A program made the position numbers and the translations under genes. 64,000 nt of DNA from JALYGJ01 sp036558545 (GTDB lineage: Bacteria > Chloroflexota > Limnocylindria > Limnocylindrales > CSP1-4), in the NCBI GenBank assembly GCA_036558545.1, contig DATBFJ010000117.1:40203-104202 (forward strand), given 5' to 3'. The notes under the pieces were generated by a model. It saw only the letters and a program-made list of their open reading frames with translations, was not told the origin of the DNA and made no database searches. Each line of letters begins with the position of its first letter. The first letter of the stretch is position 1. Below are positions 61,941 to 64,000 of the stretch, piece after piece.

Positions 61941-64000
61941 ATGGCTTCCCGGCTCGCGCTCAAGTACGGGCTCGTCTCCGAGGAGGACCGTCTTCCCAAC
62001 TCTTCGGATGCAGTGGTCGTCACGGAGCCCACGACCGGCTCCAAGGCGCGCACCAAGGGCAGCCTGTACCTGATCGTCTCGACAAAGGCCATCGGCGGCC
62101 GGACGCGTGACGCCTGCGACCTCGTCGCAGATACGATCCGGCGCGAGTACTACTACGACGAATCGGCGGGTATCTCGATCGTGCTCGAGAAGGCCGTCCG
62201 TGCCGCCAATCGCAAGTTGCGTCAGTCGCGCGAGGGCAGCGGTCTTGCCGCGTACTCGATCGGCATCGCCCTCGCCGTCGTGCGCAACAACGAGCTGTAC
62301 GTGGCAACTGCGGGCGATGCCAACGCGTACCTGATCCGCTCCGCGCGCCTGCTGATGCCCGAGCACCATTCAGGTGTCGGGTTGCCCGCCGCGGACAACC
62401 TGCGCCTGGGGGTTTGGCGCGGCGAGTTTGCCGTTGGCGACTCGCTCGTGCTCTCGTCGCGCAACCTGGTGGAAGTCGTCGGCACCGAAGAGCTCAAGAA
62501 CGCGGTGGTGACTCTCCATCCCCAGTCTGCCGTGGAGCACCTTCATCACCTGTTCGTCGCAGCAGGCGGCGAGGGCAGTGACGCCGTTCTTGCGCTCGAG
62601 GCAACGGAGGCTTCGCTGACTCGGGTCGAGCACCGCCTCGTGCCGGTCGTCCCCGCTGAGCCACTCGCCGGCACGCCGGAGCATTCGCCTATCCCCCTCG
62701 CGGACCAGGTTGCCGGATTTGCGGTTGCGGTCCGCGAGCGTGCCGGCGCAACACGCAGCGGGATCAGCGAAGGCGTGCACGGCGGTGTCGGACGATTGCT
62801 GGATCTGATGCCGCGGCGCAAGACCGCTTATCGGCGAGTGCGAACGTCGACGGACTCCGCGGAGAACCGCAAGCGCGCCTCGTACGCTGCGATTGCGCTC
62901 GTTGCGATCATCGTCGTGCTGGGCGGGCTTGTCTGGTACCTGGGGCCTTTCCGATCTGACAACCCCACCGATAACACTCCCGAGGGCGCCGCCGCGCTCG
63001 CTGATGCCACCGAAAAGGTCAACCAGGTCACCGCCGCGGACATGGTCAACAGCGACCCGGACCAGGCTCACACGCTGCTGCAGCAGGCCTGGGACGACTT
63101 GAAGGCCGCAGAGGGCGCCGTGCCACAGGCGCAGCTTGCGCCGGTCCAGACGCGCGTCACGGACACGCTCGAGCAGCTGTTCGGCACGGCCAAAGTCAGC
63201 GGCGCGCAGTTCTACGCGGCGCCGGCAGGAGCGACGGTCACGGATCTGGTGATGGGTCCGGACGACGCGGCGTACGCCATCGTGGGCGACGGCGTGGTAC
63301 GCGTTGACCCGGCGACCGGCGCGGTTGCGACCGTGGTCCAGTCGGGCGCCGGCAGCGGCCAGGGCATTGGCAAGCCGCGACTGCTGTCTGTCGGCGGACC
63401 GGACCTGCTCATCGTCGATGACGGCAGCAACCTGTGGCGCTGGCGCCCATCGGATGCTCAGGGAGGAGGAACGCTCGGCGAGATCCGCGTCACGGGAGAC
63501 CAGGCCTGGGGCCCGGATGTCGTGGACATCGCCACGTTCGTGATCAACGCTGCCGAGGGAACATATCGCCTGTATGTGCCGTATCCCGCTGGCTCGCAGG
63601 TCCTGCGTTACGAGCCAACCGCCGACGGCAGTGGCTTCTCGGCACCGGGTCCGTACTTCCTCGATACGACTGAACCGGTCGCCACTTTCAAGCAGATCAT
63701 GGTCGACGGCGACCTGTATGCCGTCACGCCCAACGCGTTGCTCAAGTACTTCAGCGGCACCAACACCGGCTTCTCTCTTGATCCGGCGCCAGACGACAAG
63801 AATCTGCGTCCCGGCCATAGCTACGGCCTGATCACCGCCACTGGTGCCAAGGGCAGCGGCCAGCTGTTCATCTGGGACAGCCAGTGGCAGCGCATCCTGG
63901 TCTACAACAAGACCGACGGGACCTACGTCGAGCAATACATCGCCGCACCCGGCGCGCCCGCCTTTGCCAACGTCACCGGGATGTACGTCGTCGACCGGGG
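61941..64000 (+). CDS. PP2C-like domain / transmembrane / beta-propeller protein (runs off the window)
   Basis: At least 686 residues; open to the window end. ATG 61941 (MASRLALKYGLVSEEDRLPN). Residues about 25-240 have the PP2C-like fold (KGSLYLIVSTKAIGGRTRDACDLVADTIRREYYYD; AVRAANRKLRQ; IALAVVRNNELYVATAGDANAYLIRSARLL) but the first metal motif, DGMGG in active phosphatases, is STKAIGG, so catalytic metal binding looks lost. One membrane helix (about 315-335, AAIALVAIIVVLGGLVWYL) is followed by an extracellular part with a coiled linker and beta-propeller-like repeats (GATVTDLVMGPDDAAYAIVGDGVVRVDPATG). Resembles proteins that sense wall or surface state. Confidence 0.75.
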   Translation, partial: MASRLALKYGLVSEEDRLPNSSDAVVVTEPTTGSKARTKGSLYLIVSTKAIGGRTRDACDLVADTIRREYYYDESAGISIVLEKAVRAANRKLRQSREGSGLAAYSIGIALAVVRNNELYVATAGDANAYLIRSARLLMPEHHSGVGLPAADNLRLGVWRGEFAVGDSLVLSSRNLVEVVGTEELKNAVVTLHPQSAVEHLHHLFVAAGGEGSDAVLALEATEASLTRVEHRLVPVVPAEPLAGTPEHSPIPLADQVAGFAVAVRERAGATRSGISEGVHGGVGRLLDLMPRRKTAYRRVRTSTDSAENRKRASYAAIALVAIIVVLGGLVWYLGPFRSDNPTDNTPEGAAALADATEKVNQVTAADMVNSDPDQAHTLLQQAWDDLKAAEGAVPQAQLAPVQTRVTDTLEQLFGTAKVSGAQFYAAPAGATVTDLVMGPDDAAYAIVGDGVVRVDPATGAVATVVQSGAGSGQGIGKPRLLSVGGPDLLIVDDGSNLWRWRPSDAQGGGTLGEIRVTGDQAWGPDVVDIATFVINAAEGTYRLYVPYPAGSQVLRYEPTADGSGFSAPGPYFLDTTEPVATFKQIMVDGDLYAVTPNALLKYFSGTNTGFSLDPAPDDKNLRPGHSYGLITATGAKGSGQLFIWDSQWQRILVYNKTDGTYVEQYIAAPGAPAFANVTGMYVVDR

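Noticed and set aside
62370..63935. 521-codon minus-strand frame opposite the PP2C-like gene
   Set aside because: The plus-strand frame gives a coherent PP2C-like, membrane and propeller protein; the minus frame does not.

Overview
The window is a high-GC bacterial chromosome segment centred on the replication origin neighbourhood. The gene set (rpmH-rnpA-yidD-yidC-khpB running left and dnaA-dnaN-recF-dciA running right, a complete F1Fo ATP synthase operon, parAB with parS sites, gyrB/gyrA, secA, rod-shape genes), many GTG/TTG starts, stop-start overlaps of the ATGA/GTGA type and protein-level features (DUF1385 protein next to prfA, VanW-like protein, PP2C-like/beta-propeller protein, rplU with a long basic tail) suggest an uncultured Chloroflexota lineage of the Limnocylindria/Ellin6529 type. 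This taxonomic placement is inference; no rRNA gene is present to test it.

Region 1 (about 0.1-21.2 kb, minus strand) is one long run of closely packed genes, read from right to left: rplU-rpmA-rpmE, DUF1385 protein, prfA, a glycogen-debranching-type glucosidase, prmC, tsaC/sua5, glyA, a WecA/TagO-like transferase, atpI/Z-B-E-F-H-A-G-D-C, murA, mreB, a PHP phosphoesterase and a flippase-like membrane protein. It links ribosome assembly and translation termination (RF1 plus its methylase PrmC) with energy production and wall precursor synthesis. Region 2 (21.4-25.5 kb) holds a J-domain protein (plus) facing rodA-mrdA-mreD (minus).

Region 3 (25.5-34.5 kb) starts with two parS sites and continues with parA-parB-gyrB-alkD-like-gyrA-prs and a small membrane protein on the plus strand, nearly all overlapping or tightly spaced. 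Region 4 (34.5-43.2 kb) carries a zinc-ribbon/adenylate-cyclase/ATPase/TPR regulator, secA, a tyrosine phosphatase and a DUF885 metallopeptidase. Region 5 (43.2-50.1 kb) is a translation-termination and ribosome-rescue neighbourhood: prfB with a canonical +1 frameshift site, smpB and the tmRNA gene ssrA, mixed with acetyltransferases, a CtpA-type protease, a MerR regulator and two very short candidate genes. Region 6 (50.1-53.4 kb) has a K+ channel, a small conserved hypothetical and a VanW-like protein. Region 7 (53.5-64 kb) is the dnaA region, with a probable oriC between dnaA and dnaN.

Most notable: (1) a 14-codon ORF between ctpA and smpB whose full-length Shine-Dalgarno sequence is buried in a hairpin formed with its own coding sequence, followed by an intrinsic-terminator-like stem; (2) a 14-residue peptide with seven cysteines, translationally coupled to a MerR gene that has a textbook 19-bp-spacer operator; (3) predicted built-in target-site drug insensitivities (MurA Cys-to-Asp, GyrA Val83); (4) a PHP gene with no ATG/GTG/TTG start upstream of its catalytic motif; and (5) a plus-strand block (25.9-49.6 kb) with gyrase, parAB and secA oriented against the fork expected from an origin at 59 kb. 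No insertion sequence, prophage, CRISPR array or tRNA gene was seen.
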